Positions 32,383-39,889 of a stretch of DNA of 64,000 bases are shown here, in pieces (the first letter of the stretch is position 1; every line of letters starts with the position of its first letter). The DNA lies in the NCBI GenBank assembly GCA_038231255.1, contig JBBRLR010000012.1, positions 1 to 64,000 on the forward strand. The letters run 5' to 3'. Under the pieces are notes generated by a model. It was not told where the DNA came from and made no database searches. It saw nothing but the letters and a program-made list of their open reading frames with translations. The translations under genes and the position numbers were made by a program. Origin of the DNA: JALYUS01 sp038231255 (GTDB lineage: Bacteria; Chloroflexota; Chloroflexia; Thermomicrobiales; JALYUS01).

Positions 32383-33285
32383 ATGCAGGACCAAACGAAG
32401 CAAACCATCATCAACGAAAGACCAATCGGCGATGAGCCGGTGCGTGTAGCGCAGGATGAGGCTCCCCTTTCCTCGACTACGCGCCTCTCTATTGTCGTGC
32501 TGATTGCGATCAGCACACTGAGTGCGGTGTTGCTGTTTGGACTCGGCGCGCTCGCCCGCCGCGATGCGGCCCAAGGGGGCATCGCTTTTACCCTGCGTGC
32601 GGCGAATGGTTGGAAATATTGGCTGCCGGGTATCGTATTGGCTGCGGTTATCGGTGCGATTATTGCGCTACTCGCACGCCGAGATGAGCGACCGGATTTG
32701 CCGAGTGTCACCGCCGGTATTTTCCCCGCCGTTGCACTCATCACCGGGTTGCTCGTCATCGCGGTCTATCACGACCGCCGCTGGTGGTTCGTTGCGCCAG
32801 TCGTTGTCTGGCTCGCTATCCTTATCGGGACGATTTCGCGTGCCTTGCTTGTCGAACCGGAAGGGTTCACGCGTGATGTCGCGCGCACATCGCTGACCGT
32901 CGTCACCTACGTGATCGGCTTTATTGCGCTGGCGATGATCTACATCAACAAATACCGCTCGGTCTTTTCCGCCTCCGCCGTTGCGATCATTGCCTTTTTC
33001 CTGCTCCTGCAAATGAGCGACAGCGAACATGCTTCACTGCTTCGGCGCACCGTCTACGCTGTTGTCGGCGCGCTGGTTGTCGGTCAGGTGACGTGGGTGA
33101 TCAACTACTGGTCCGCGACGGGATGGACGGGCGGCGCCTTCCTGTTGGCGGTCTTTTACCTTGTCGCCGGTTTAAGCGGTGCGCAGTTGCGCGACCGAGT
33201 GCAGGCGTTCGATGTCGTGGAGTTCGGCGGCGTGGCGCTGGTCGCCATCGCCATTGTCTCCGCCGCCGTCTGGATACAGGCATGA
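32383..33285 (+). CDS. Polytopic membrane protein of unknown function
   Basis: A 300-residue protein. A polar N-terminus of ~38 residues is followed by eight or so evenly spaced membrane helices to the C-terminus, with short loops and a central WWFVAPVVVWLAIL helix. The layout resembles DUF5656-type proteins of Chloroflexota; that assignment is from memory of layout and is weak. The ATG at 32383 follows GAGGGA. It starts 90 bases after uvrC and is 11 bases before a 54-residue acidic protein gene, so those two are probably co-transcribed. No catalytic motif is visible. Confidence 0.65.
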   Translation: MQDQTKQTIINERPIGDEPVRVAQDEAPLSSTTRLSIVVLIAISTLSAVLLFGLGALARRDAAQGGIAFTLRAANGWKYWLPGIVLAAVIGAIIALLARRDERPDLPSVTAGIFPAVALITGLLVIAVYHDRRWWFVAPVVVWLAILIGTISRALLVEPEGFTRDVARTSLTVVTYVIGFIALAMIYINKYRSVFSASAVAIIAFFLLLQMSDSEHASLLRRTVYAVVGALVVGQVTWVINYWSATGWTGGAFLLAVFYLVAGLSGAQLRDRVQAFDVVEFGGVALVAIAIVSAAVWIQA

Positions 33286-33295
33286 GGCAACAACG

Positions 33296-33460
33296 ATGAG
33301 CGCACGTCCACTTCCCAAGACCGAATATGATCTGCTTGATCTCCTTGATCGTCTGGAATCACTGGTTGAGGACCTTGATGACCTGGCAATCCGCACACGT
33401 GACGAGGCGGAGGAGGTCATCGCCGCCATCCATGCGCGGCTCGACGAACTTGATAAATAG
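33296..33460 (+). CDS. 54-residue acidic coiled-coil-like protein
   Basis: A very acidic small protein dominated by heptad-like Leu and Asp/Glu (LLDLLDRLESLVEDLDDLAI, then EEVIAAIHARLDELDK). It has no membrane segment. The ATG at 33296 follows GAGG. It is 11 bases downstream of the polytopic membrane protein gene, suggesting a partner role. Its frame has consistent third-position G/C. Not a family I can name. Confidence 0.6.
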   Translation: MSARPLPKTEYDLLDLLDRLESLVEDLDDLAIRTRDEAEEVIAAIHARLDELDK

Positions 33461-33462
33461 CG

Positions 33463-33550
33463 AGTACTCAGTACTGCGTATAACGGGATAAGCGGTTGCA
33501 TATACAAGAAGGCGATCAACATGCGGCGGCGCCCGATACTCAGTACTCAT
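33463..33550. repeat. AGTACTC repeat pair around the rarA start
   Basis: AGTACTCAGTACT (33463-33475), itself palindromic, recurs as ATACTCAGTACTCAT (33537-33551). The second copy lies inside the open frame leading into rarA, so the proposed rarA start is inside the repeat-bounded segment. Confidence 0.6.
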
Positions 33551-34872
33551 CGAGCGAGCCGCTCGCCTCCCGGATGCGCCCGCGCAATCTGCGCGAATAC
33601 GTCGGTCAGGAGCACCTGCTCGGGCCGGGTAGGCTTTTACGGCGCGCCATCGAGCAGGATGCAGTCCGCTCATGCATCCTTTGGGGGCCACCCGGCACCG
33701 GAAAGACGACCCTCGCACGCATCATCGCCGCAGAATCTCGCGCGCATTTCGCACCTCTGAGCGCGGTATCGGCGGGTGTGGCCGACCTCCGGCGCGTCGT
33801 TGCCGAGGCGCAACAGCGCCACGCGTCAGGCGGCGCGCGCACACTGCTGTTCGTAGACGAAATTCACCGCTTCAATAAAGCGCAGCAAGATGCGATCCTC
33901 CCCTACGTCGAGGACGGCACGGTCATTTTTATCGGTGCGACGACGGAGAACCCCTCCTTTGAGGTCAATGCTCCCCTACTCTCACGCGCCCGCGTCTTCG
34001 TCCTGCATGCACTCACGGACGAGGACATCGCCGCCATCATCGGCCACGCACTCGGCGATCCGACGCGCGGGTTTGGCGGTCACGGCATCGTCCTGACCGA
34101 CGCGGGGCGGGAGGCGTTGGTCAATCTCGCGAACGGCGATGCACGCTTCGCCCTCAATACACTGGAAATCGCCGCCATCGCGGCGGAAGCGTCCGATGAA
34201 GCGGAGGGGCGCATCATCACCGATGAAACGGTGATGGAGGCGGCGCAGCGGCGCGCGGCGGTCTACGATCAGGGGGGTGACGCGCACTACGACGCGATCT
34301 CTGCGCTCCACAAATCGCTGCGCGACTCCGACCCCGACGCGACCCTGTATTGGATGGGCCGCATGTTGGAATCGGGCGAGGACCCCCTCTTTGTTGCCCG
34401 TCGGCTCGTGCGCGCCGCGTCGGAGGACGTCGGACTCGCCGATCCACAGGCGCTCGTCGTCGCGATGGCGGCGCAGCAGGCCGTCCATTTCATCGGCATG
34501 CCCGAAGGCGCACTCGCCCTCGCCGAGGCCGCCGTCTATCTGGCGATGGCTCCGAAGAGTAACGCGCTCTACCGTGCCTACAAAGCCGTGCAGGCCGATG
34601 TCACCGAAACGCGCAACGATCCCGTCCCGCTCCATTTGCGCAACGCTCCGACGCGTTTGATGAAGAATATCGGCTACGGCAAAGGCTATCAGTACGCGCA
34701 TGACGCGGCGGACGCAGTCGTCGCGCAGGAGCATCTGCCCGAAAATCTGCGCGGTCACCGTTACTACGAACCGACCGATCGCGGCGTCGAAGCGCGCATC
34801 AGCCAGCGCCTCGCGGAACGCCGCGAGCGAATCGCTGGCTTACGTAGCCAAACGGAAGGAGCCTCCTCGTGA
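33496..34872 (+). CDS. rarA: Replication-associated recombination protein RarA (MgsA)
   Basis: A 458-residue AAA+ ATPase. RarA acts at stalled replication forks. Motifs: Walker A GPPGTGKTT (64-72), Walker B LLFVDEIHRF (~115-124), sensor 1 IFIGATTENPSF, Arg finger LLSRARVF, then the helical tetramerisation domain ending ARISQRLAERRERI. The start is poorly determined. The first canonical in-frame codon is TTG at 33496 with no clear Shine-Dalgarno, and the first ~20 residues are encoded by a repeat segment. The family N-terminus (LASRMRPRNLREYVGQEHLL) begins at about residue 23. The stop overlaps the rph start by GTGA. Confidence 0.93.
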   Translation: MHIQEGDQHAAAPDTQYSSSEPLASRMRPRNLREYVGQEHLLGPGRLLRRAIEQDAVRSCILWGPPGTGKTTLARIIAAESRAHFAPLSAVSAGVADLRRVVAEAQQRHASGGARTLLFVDEIHRFNKAQQDAILPYVEDGTVIFIGATTENPSFEVNAPLLSRARVFVLHALTDEDIAAIIGHALGDPTRGFGGHGIVLTDAGREALVNLANGDARFALNTLEIAAIAAEASDEAEGRIITDETVMEAAQRRAAVYDQGGDAHYDAISALHKSLRDSDPDATLYWMGRMLESGEDPLFVARRLVRAASEDVGLADPQALVVAMAAQQAVHFIGMPEGALALAEAAVYLAMAPKSNALYRAYKAVQADVTETRNDPVPLHLRNAPTRLMKNIGYGKGYQYAHDAADAVVAQEHLPENLRGHRYYEPTDRGVEARISQRLAERRERIAGLRSQTEGASS

Positions 34873-35597
34873 GTGTCCCACGCACTGACCGCCCCAATGA
34901 CGCGCTGCGCCCCGTCAGGATCGAAACCGGCATCGCCGCCTTCGCCGAGGGTTCCGCGCAGATCGCCTTTGGCAAGACAGAAGTGCGCTGCACCGCGAGC
35001 ATCGAGAACCGTGTGCCGCCATTCCTTGTCGGCAAGGGGCAGGGATGGGTCACTGCCGAATACGCGATGCTGCCCCGCGCGACCTTCACCCGCTCGCCCC
35101 GCGAGTCCGTCACGGGCAAGATCGGCGGACGCACGCACGAAATCCAGCGCTTGATCGGGCGGTCGTTGCGGGCCGTCGTGGACCTTTCCGCGCTCGGCGA
35201 GCGCACGATCACCGTGGACTGCGATGTCCTCCAGGCAGATGCTGGCACCCGCACTGCGGCAATCACCGGCGGCTATGTCGCGCTCGTCCTCGCGCTCCGG
35301 ACACTGGTTGATAGCCGGACGATCCTCCGGCCTCCGGTACGTACACCCGTCGCCGCGATCAGTGTCGGCATCGTCGGCGGCGAGCCTCGCCTCGATTTGG
35401 AGTACGGTGAAGACAGCGCGGCGGACGTGGATGCCAATATCGTGATGACCGGCGCGGGCGCCTTCGTCGAGGTCCAAATGACCGCCGAGCACGATACCTT
35501 CGACATGACCGCCCTCAATCAGATGCTTACCCTTGCCCAGAAAGGCATCGCGGAACTCTTCGTCTTGCAGCAGCACGCCCTCGACGCCGCCCGATAA
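34869..35597 (+). CDS. rph: Ribonuclease PH
   Basis: A 242-residue RNase PH, a phosphorolytic 3' exonuclease that trims tRNA precursors. Motifs: RTDRPNDALRPV, LVGKGQGWVTAEYAMLPRAT, GKIGGRTHEIQRLIGRSLRAVVD, the phosphate-binding TVDCDVLQADAGTRTAAITGGYVAL and MTGAGAFVEVQMTAE. Length is typical and no HAM1 domain is fused. GTG start at 34869 shares bases with the rarA stop, so translation is coupled. It is the last gene of this plus-strand run, ending before an inverted repeat at 35614. Confidence 0.97.
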   Translation: MSVPRTDRPNDALRPVRIETGIAAFAEGSAQIAFGKTEVRCTASIENRVPPFLVGKGQGWVTAEYAMLPRATFTRSPRESVTGKIGGRTHEIQRLIGRSLRAVVDLSALGERTITVDCDVLQADAGTRTAAITGGYVALVLALRTLVDSRTILRPPVRTPVAAISVGIVGGEPRLDLEYGEDSAADVDANIVMTGAGAFVEVQMTAEHDTFDMTALNQMLTLAQKGIAELFVLQQHALDAAR

Positions 35598-35613
35598 TCG
35601 GCTCAGAGGGATT

Positions 35614-35704
35614 GAACGCAGAGGACGCAGAGCGCACAACGGAGAAAGAAAACGAGAAAGATTCTTCTCTCTTTTTCTCTGCGCGCTCTGCGTCCTCTAC
35701 GTTC
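35614..35704. repeat. Inverted repeat of the GCAGAG type between rph and hisB
   Basis: GAACGCAGAGGACGCAGAGC (35614-35633, continuing GC) pairs with the arm at 35683-35704 (GCGCTCTGCGTCCTCTACGT, then TC) with one mismatch in 22. The purine/pyrimidine centre includes AGAAAGAAAACGAGAAAG and TTCTTCTCTCTTTTTCTC. It separates convergent rph and hisB and might terminate both. Same architecture as 4668-4758. Confidence 0.75.
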
Positions 35705-35714
35705 GATCCTTCTC

Positions 35715-36317
35715 CTACGACTCGATCACGCCCTTTGAGGACGGCACGGCGTCGCCGAGGCGGGGGTCATATTGGGTCGCGGCATCGAGCGCGCGTCCGA
35801 ATCCCTTGAAGATTGCCTCGACCTCGTGGTGGGCGTTCGTGCCGTAGTGCAGCAGGATGTGGAGGTTCATCCGCGCCTCCATTGCCAGCGACAGTAGGAA
35901 ATGGCGCACGAGATCCGTCTCCAGTGTGCCGACATGCGACGCGGAAAAGGCGCCCGTGAGGACGAAATACCCTCGCCCACCGAGGTCCACCGCCGTCGTG
36001 GCGAGCGCTTCGTCCATCGGCATCACCATATGCGCGGCCCGCCGTATGCCGCGCCGCTCGCCGAGCGCCTGCCCGATCGCGCGGCCCATACAAAGGCCGA
36101 TGTCCTCCACCGTATGATGACCGTCCACGTCCAGATCGCCGTTCGCCGCCACTTCCAGATCGAACAGACCGTGCCGCGCCCAGAGGGTCAGGAAATGATC
36201 GAGCGCGCCGATGCCCGTGGCGATCTCCGTTTTCCCCGTGCCGTCAATGCCGACGCTGACGACGACATGCGTTTCCGCCGTTTCGCGCTCGATCGTCCCC
36301 ACCCGCGACTCACTCAT
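35715..36317 (-). CDS. hisB: Imidazoleglycerol-phosphate dehydratase
   Basis: A 200-residue HisB dehydratase (mono-functional, no phosphatase domain). It dehydrates imidazole glycerol phosphate to imidazole acetol phosphate. Mn-binding His clusters are GALDHFLTLWARHG, DVDGHHTVEDIG and HYGTNAHHEVEAIFKG. The ATG at 36317 after AGGAAG gives MSESRVGTIERET, the normal N-terminus. An in-frame ATG at 36353 overlaps hisC; the 12 extra residues come from a local near-duplication (AAGCAATGAG). Last gene of the his operon. Confidence 0.95.
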   Translation of the reverse strand: MSESRVGTIERETAETHVVVSVGIDGTGKTEIATGIGALDHFLTLWARHGLFDLEVAANGDLDVDGHHTVEDIGLCMGRAIGQALGERRGIRRAAHMVMPMDEALATTAVDLGGRGYFVLTGAFSASHVGTLETDLVRHFLLSLAMEARMNLHILLHYGTNAHHEVEAIFKGFGRALDAATQYDPRLGDAVPSSKGVIES

Positions 36318-36361
36318 TGCTTCCTGCCCAGAGGGCACCCGCTCATTGCTCATTGCTTCCC
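36309..36361. repeat. CATTGCT-type near-tandem repeat at the hisC-hisB junction
   Basis: CTCATTGCTTCC occurs at 36312-36323 and CTCATTGCTCATTGCTTCCC at 36342-36361. A short similar run (CTCATTGCTCATTGG, about 43977-43991) occurs between pheS and pheT. Confidence 0.5.
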
Positions 36362-37476
36362 ATCTCCCGTGCGTACCGCTGCGCGAGCAGGGTCATCCGG
36401 CGCATCAGCCGATCCGTGTCTTCAGGCTTGCCGACCGAGATGCGCACATAGTCGGCGAGATCGGGCGATGCATACCGCCGCACGAAGATACCGTCCTCCT
36501 CCAGCCATTCCTGCAATGCCGCGCTCCCGCCGTGCAGAACATGCACGAGCAAGTAATTCGCCTTGCTCTCGAGCGGTCGGACGAAGTTTAGTTTCCGCAA
36601 TGCCCGATACATCCGCAACCGTTCGAGCCGGATGCGGCGGATCGTCGAGCGGAAGTACGCCATCTCATCGAACACCGCCCGCACGGCGACCTGCGCCGCG
36701 ACATTGACATTGTACGGTTGCTTGATCCGCCACGCTTCGTCGGCCATCCACCGTGGCATCAGCCCGTAGCCGATCCGCAGGCCGGCCAATCCCGCCCACT
36801 TCGAGAATGTCCGCAGCACAACCAGGTTGTCGAACTCGCGAATGAGCGGCGCGACGGTCCGACCACTGAATTCGAAGTACGCCTCATCCACGACGACAAT
36901 CACATCGTGCCGCAATAGCCGGACGATGTCCCGCTCACGACACAGATTGCCACTGGGGTTATTGGGCGAGGCGAGGAAGACGAGCTTGACATCGGGGGTC
37001 AGCGCCGCTTCCATCGCATCGCTGTCAAGCGAAAAGTCCGCCTTGCGCGGGACGGCTCGCACACGAGCGCCAAACACCTCCGCGCGCGCCTGATACATAC
37101 CGAACGTCGGCGTCGGGATCAGCACCGCCTCGCCCGGCTCGACGAAAAGCCAGAAGAGCAGGTCAATGATCTCGTCCGACCCATTGCCGACGATGATCCG
37201 CCCGGCGTCCAGCCCGGTATAGTTCGCGAGCAATGCGCGCACGTCCCTGCTTTCGGGATCAGGATACAAGTGGTACTGATCGAACGACGCCAACGCCTCC
37301 TGCACCCGCAGCGGCGTGCCGTAGGGGTTTTCGTTCGCGTTGAGCCGCAGGATGCGGTCGGGCGACAGGCCACGCCGCGCCGCCGCCACCTCAACCGGCT
37401 CGATGGTCCGGTATGGCTCGACTTTCGTGATGCTCGAACGAAGCAGGTCACGCGGTTCGGTGATCGCGTCGCTCAC
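36343..37476 (-). CDS. hisC: Histidinol-phosphate aminotransferase
   Basis: A 377-residue PLP-dependent class I/II aminotransferase. It converts imidazole acetol phosphate and glutamate to histidinol phosphate. Landmarks: RLNANENPYGTPL, YPDPESRDVR, GNGSDEIID, SPNNPSGN, VVDEAYFEF and the PLP lysine in RTFSKWAGLAGLRIGYG. The start is GTG at 37476, overlapping the hisD stop as GTGA. It overlaps or abuts hisB, depending on hisB's start. Confidence 0.96.
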   Translation of the reverse strand: MSDAITEPRDLLRSSITKVEPYRTIEPVEVAAARRGLSPDRILRLNANENPYGTPLRVQEALASFDQYHLYPDPESRDVRALLANYTGLDAGRIIVGNGSDEIIDLLFWLFVEPGEAVLIPTPTFGMYQARAEVFGARVRAVPRKADFSLDSDAMEAALTPDVKLVFLASPNNPSGNLCRERDIVRLLRHDVIVVVDEAYFEFSGRTVAPLIREFDNLVVLRTFSKWAGLAGLRIGYGLMPRWMADEAWRIKQPYNVNVAAQVAVRAVFDEMAYFRSTIRRIRLERLRMYRALRKLNFVRPLESKANYLLVHVLHGGSAALQEWLEEDGIFVRRYASPDLADYVRISVGKPEDTDRLMRRMTLLAQRYAREMGSNEQ

Positions 37477-38822
37477 GGTCGCCCCCCGACCAACGCGCCC
37501 GCGCGCATCCGCAGGCGCGCCGCACGGGCGTGCCCTTCCAGCCCTTCAGCGACGGCAATTGCGGCGGCATCGGCGGCGAGCGCGGACGCCGCGCGCGGCG
37601 CCAGCCCGACGACGCTCATCGTCCGCATAAAATCCCCCACATGCATCGCGGATGAGAAGCGCGCCGAGCCGCCCGTCGGCATGACATGGCTCGGGCCCGC
37701 GACATAATCGCCGAGCACTTCCGGGCTTGACTCGCCGAGGAAGATACCGCCTGCGTTCTCGACCAACCCGACATACTGCCACGGCTCCCGCACCAGCAGG
37801 CAGAGATGTTCCGGCGCGTAGGCATTCGCCAGTTCAATGGCCTCTTCAATCGTCGGCACGATAATCGCGCCGCCATTGGCATCCAGCGCGGCGCGGACGA
37901 CCTCGGCGCGGGGCAGGTCGGAAAGTTGGCGCGTCACCGCCGCATCCACCGCCGCCGCGAGGGGCGCATCAGTCGTTAGCAGGATAGCGGACGACGTTTC
38001 GCCGTGTTCCGCCTGCGCGACCAAGTCCGCTGCCGCGCACACGGGGTCGGCGTGCTTGTCGGCGATCACGACCGTTTCGGTCGGCCCGGCGATCTGGTCA
38101 ATTGCGACTGCGCCGAAGACGTACCGCTTCGCCGCACTGACGAACGGATTACCCGGCCCAACGATCTTATCCACTCGTGGCACGGATTCTGTCCCATACG
38201 CGAGGGCGGCGATCGCCTGCGCACCGCCAATCGTGAAGACGCGATCAACCCCCGCAATTGCGGCGGCGGCGAGGATCACATCGGCGACCCCCGCCGGGTG
38301 CGGCGGCGTCGCAATGACGATCTCGTGCACCCCCGCCACTCGCGCCGGGATCGCCGACATCAGGAGCGTCGAGGGATACGCGGCAGTGCCACCCGGCACG
38401 TAAATGCCGACGCGCGCGAGCGGGCGAACGATCTGGCCGAGCGCGCCGTCCGGCGTGATCCACTGCCATCCTTCATGCCGTTCATGCTCGTGAAAGGCCC
38501 GAATCCGTGCCGCCGCCCGCTCCAGCGCCCCCCGGAGCGGGGGGGCAATCCGCGCGGATGCCGCGTCAAGGTCGGCCTGTGGCGTCTCGAACACCGTCAG
38601 TTCCACACCATCAATGCGCGCGGAGTAATCGCGCACAGCCGCATCGCCTTGTGCGGCGACCGCCAAACAAATCTCCTCCGCCACTCCCGCTGCGGTCAGG
38701 TCGCGCCCGAAAACGCGCCGAATGCCCGCCTGGATATGCGGCGGGAGCGGCGCTTCCATTGTCGGCGCCCGGTGGAGAATTGTCCGCCGCGCCTCGGCGA
38801 CATCGGTGAAGATACGCATCAC
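37473..38822 (-). CDS. hisD: Histidinol dehydrogenase
   Basis: A 449-residue Zn-dependent enzyme that oxidises histidinol twice to histidine with NAD. Motifs: ARVGIYVPGGTAAYPSTLLM, IGGAQAIAALAYGT, VDKIVGPGNPFVSAAKRYVFG, IDQIAGPTETVVIAD, AQAEHGETSSAIL and YAPEHLCL. Start either GTG 38822 or the adjacent ATG 38819; both overlap the hisG stop. Complete. Confidence 0.97.
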   Translation of the reverse strand: MMRIFTDVAEARRTILHRAPTMEAPLPPHIQAGIRRVFGRDLTAAGVAEEICLAVAAQGDAAVRDYSARIDGVELTVFETPQADLDAASARIAPPLRGALERAAARIRAFHEHERHEGWQWITPDGALGQIVRPLARVGIYVPGGTAAYPSTLLMSAIPARVAGVHEIVIATPPHPAGVADVILAAAAIAGVDRVFTIGGAQAIAALAYGTESVPRVDKIVGPGNPFVSAAKRYVFGAVAIDQIAGPTETVVIADKHADPVCAAADLVAQAEHGETSSAILLTTDAPLAAAVDAAVTRQLSDLPRAEVVRAALDANGGAIIVPTIEEAIELANAYAPEHLCLLVREPWQYVGLVENAGGIFLGESSPEVLGDYVAGPSHVMPTGGSARFSSAMHVGDFMRTMSVVGLAPRAASALAADAAAIAVAEGLEGHARAARLRMRAGALVGGRP

Positions 38823-39889
38823 GGCACCAACTCTTGCGGTAAACCGAGCGTGTCAAGCATCGCGACATAGGCCTGCGACACCGACTCGAAGACGTATTCC
38901 GGCGCCCCGACCGTGATGCCGCCGCTGCCCGCGCGCCGCAGATGGTCAATCGCCGGGAGCAGCAACCCTTCCTCGACAACCAGGCTGACGGCGTACCATC
39001 CCGTCTCCAACGCGGTGATCACCGGCCCGGTGACCGCGCTCTGCAGAATCGGCGTTTTGGGAAAGACCGGCGCGACGGTCGGGCCGAGCGTGCCTGCGGT
39101 TTCCACTTGCTGGATCACATGCGTCGCCACCTCGGCGGCGCTGTCGCCGCGCACATTCGCGGTCAGCGTCCGGTAGCGTCGGCTGCGCAGGTGCGCTTCC
39201 GCGAATTCCATGATGTGGCGCAGTTGCTGCCGTTTCGTGGGCGACTCGCGGAGTTGGCGACGGTTACCGATCAGGCAGGCCTGTGTCTCCATAATCGTCC
39301 CGCCCGCGACCTCCTTCAGCCGGTTATCGCGCAGCGTCGTCCCCGTCTCCGTCCGGTCAGCGACGATGTCCGCAGTATCAATCGCCGGAGCCGCCTCCAA
39401 GCCACCCTCGCCCTCGATCACGACGAAATAGGTGATGCCGCGCGCATACAGAAAATCCTTGACGAGATTCGGCGAATCCGTGATGACGCGCAGGGTGCGT
39501 CCGCGCGCCCGGAAATCGGCAGCGAGGTCGGCAAGGTCCGCAATCGTCGTGATGTCCACCCACGCCTCCGGCACCTCGATCACGAACCGGCAACGGCTGA
39601 ACCCGAGGTCGGGCATCAACACCAGCACCGATTCGTTGTCGTCCTGATGCTCGGCGACGAAATCCAGCCCCGTGATTCCGACATCCGCAAGGCCGGTTTC
39701 AACCTTCGTGACAATGTCCGCCGCGCGTTGAAAGAGAACCGAGACATCGGGAATGCCCCGCAATGCCCCAACATATTGCCGCGCGTTCGGGCGGCGCACC
39801 GGGAAGCCGACGCGGTCAAAAAACAACCGCGTCCCCTCCTCGATCCGCCCTTTGCTCGGCAACGCGATCCGCAATCCCTCGTCAGGCAT
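38819..39889 (-). CDS. hisG: ATP phosphoribosyltransferase, long form
   Basis: A 356-residue HisG, the first and committed histidine enzyme (ATP + PRPP to PR-ATP). The catalytic part has IALPSKGRIEEGT, GITGLDFVAEH and the P-loop-like signature ADIVADRTETGTTLRDNRL. After ~225 there is a HisG_C-type regulatory region (TLGPTVAPVF, GWYAVSLVVEEGLLLPAIDHLRRAGSGGITV), so it is the long, normally HisZ-independent, form. It is longer than typical. ATG 39889 overlaps the end of the HisZ-like gene by 8 bases. Feedback by histidine is expected for the long form. Confidence 0.9.
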   Translation of the reverse strand: MPDEGLRIALPSKGRIEEGTRLFFDRVGFPVRRPNARQYVGALRGIPDVSVLFQRAADIVTKVETGLADVGITGLDFVAEHQDDNESVLVLMPDLGFSRCRFVIEVPEAWVDITTIADLADLAADFRARGRTLRVITDSPNLVKDFLYARGITYFVVIEGEGGLEAAPAIDTADIVADRTETGTTLRDNRLKEVAGGTIMETQACLIGNRRQLRESPTKRQQLRHIMEFAEAHLRSRRYRTLTANVRGDSAAEVATHVIQQVETAGTLGPTVAPVFPKTPILQSAVTGPVITALETGWYAVSLVVEEGLLLPAIDHLRRAGSGGITVGAPEYVFESVSQAYVAMLDTLGLPQELVP

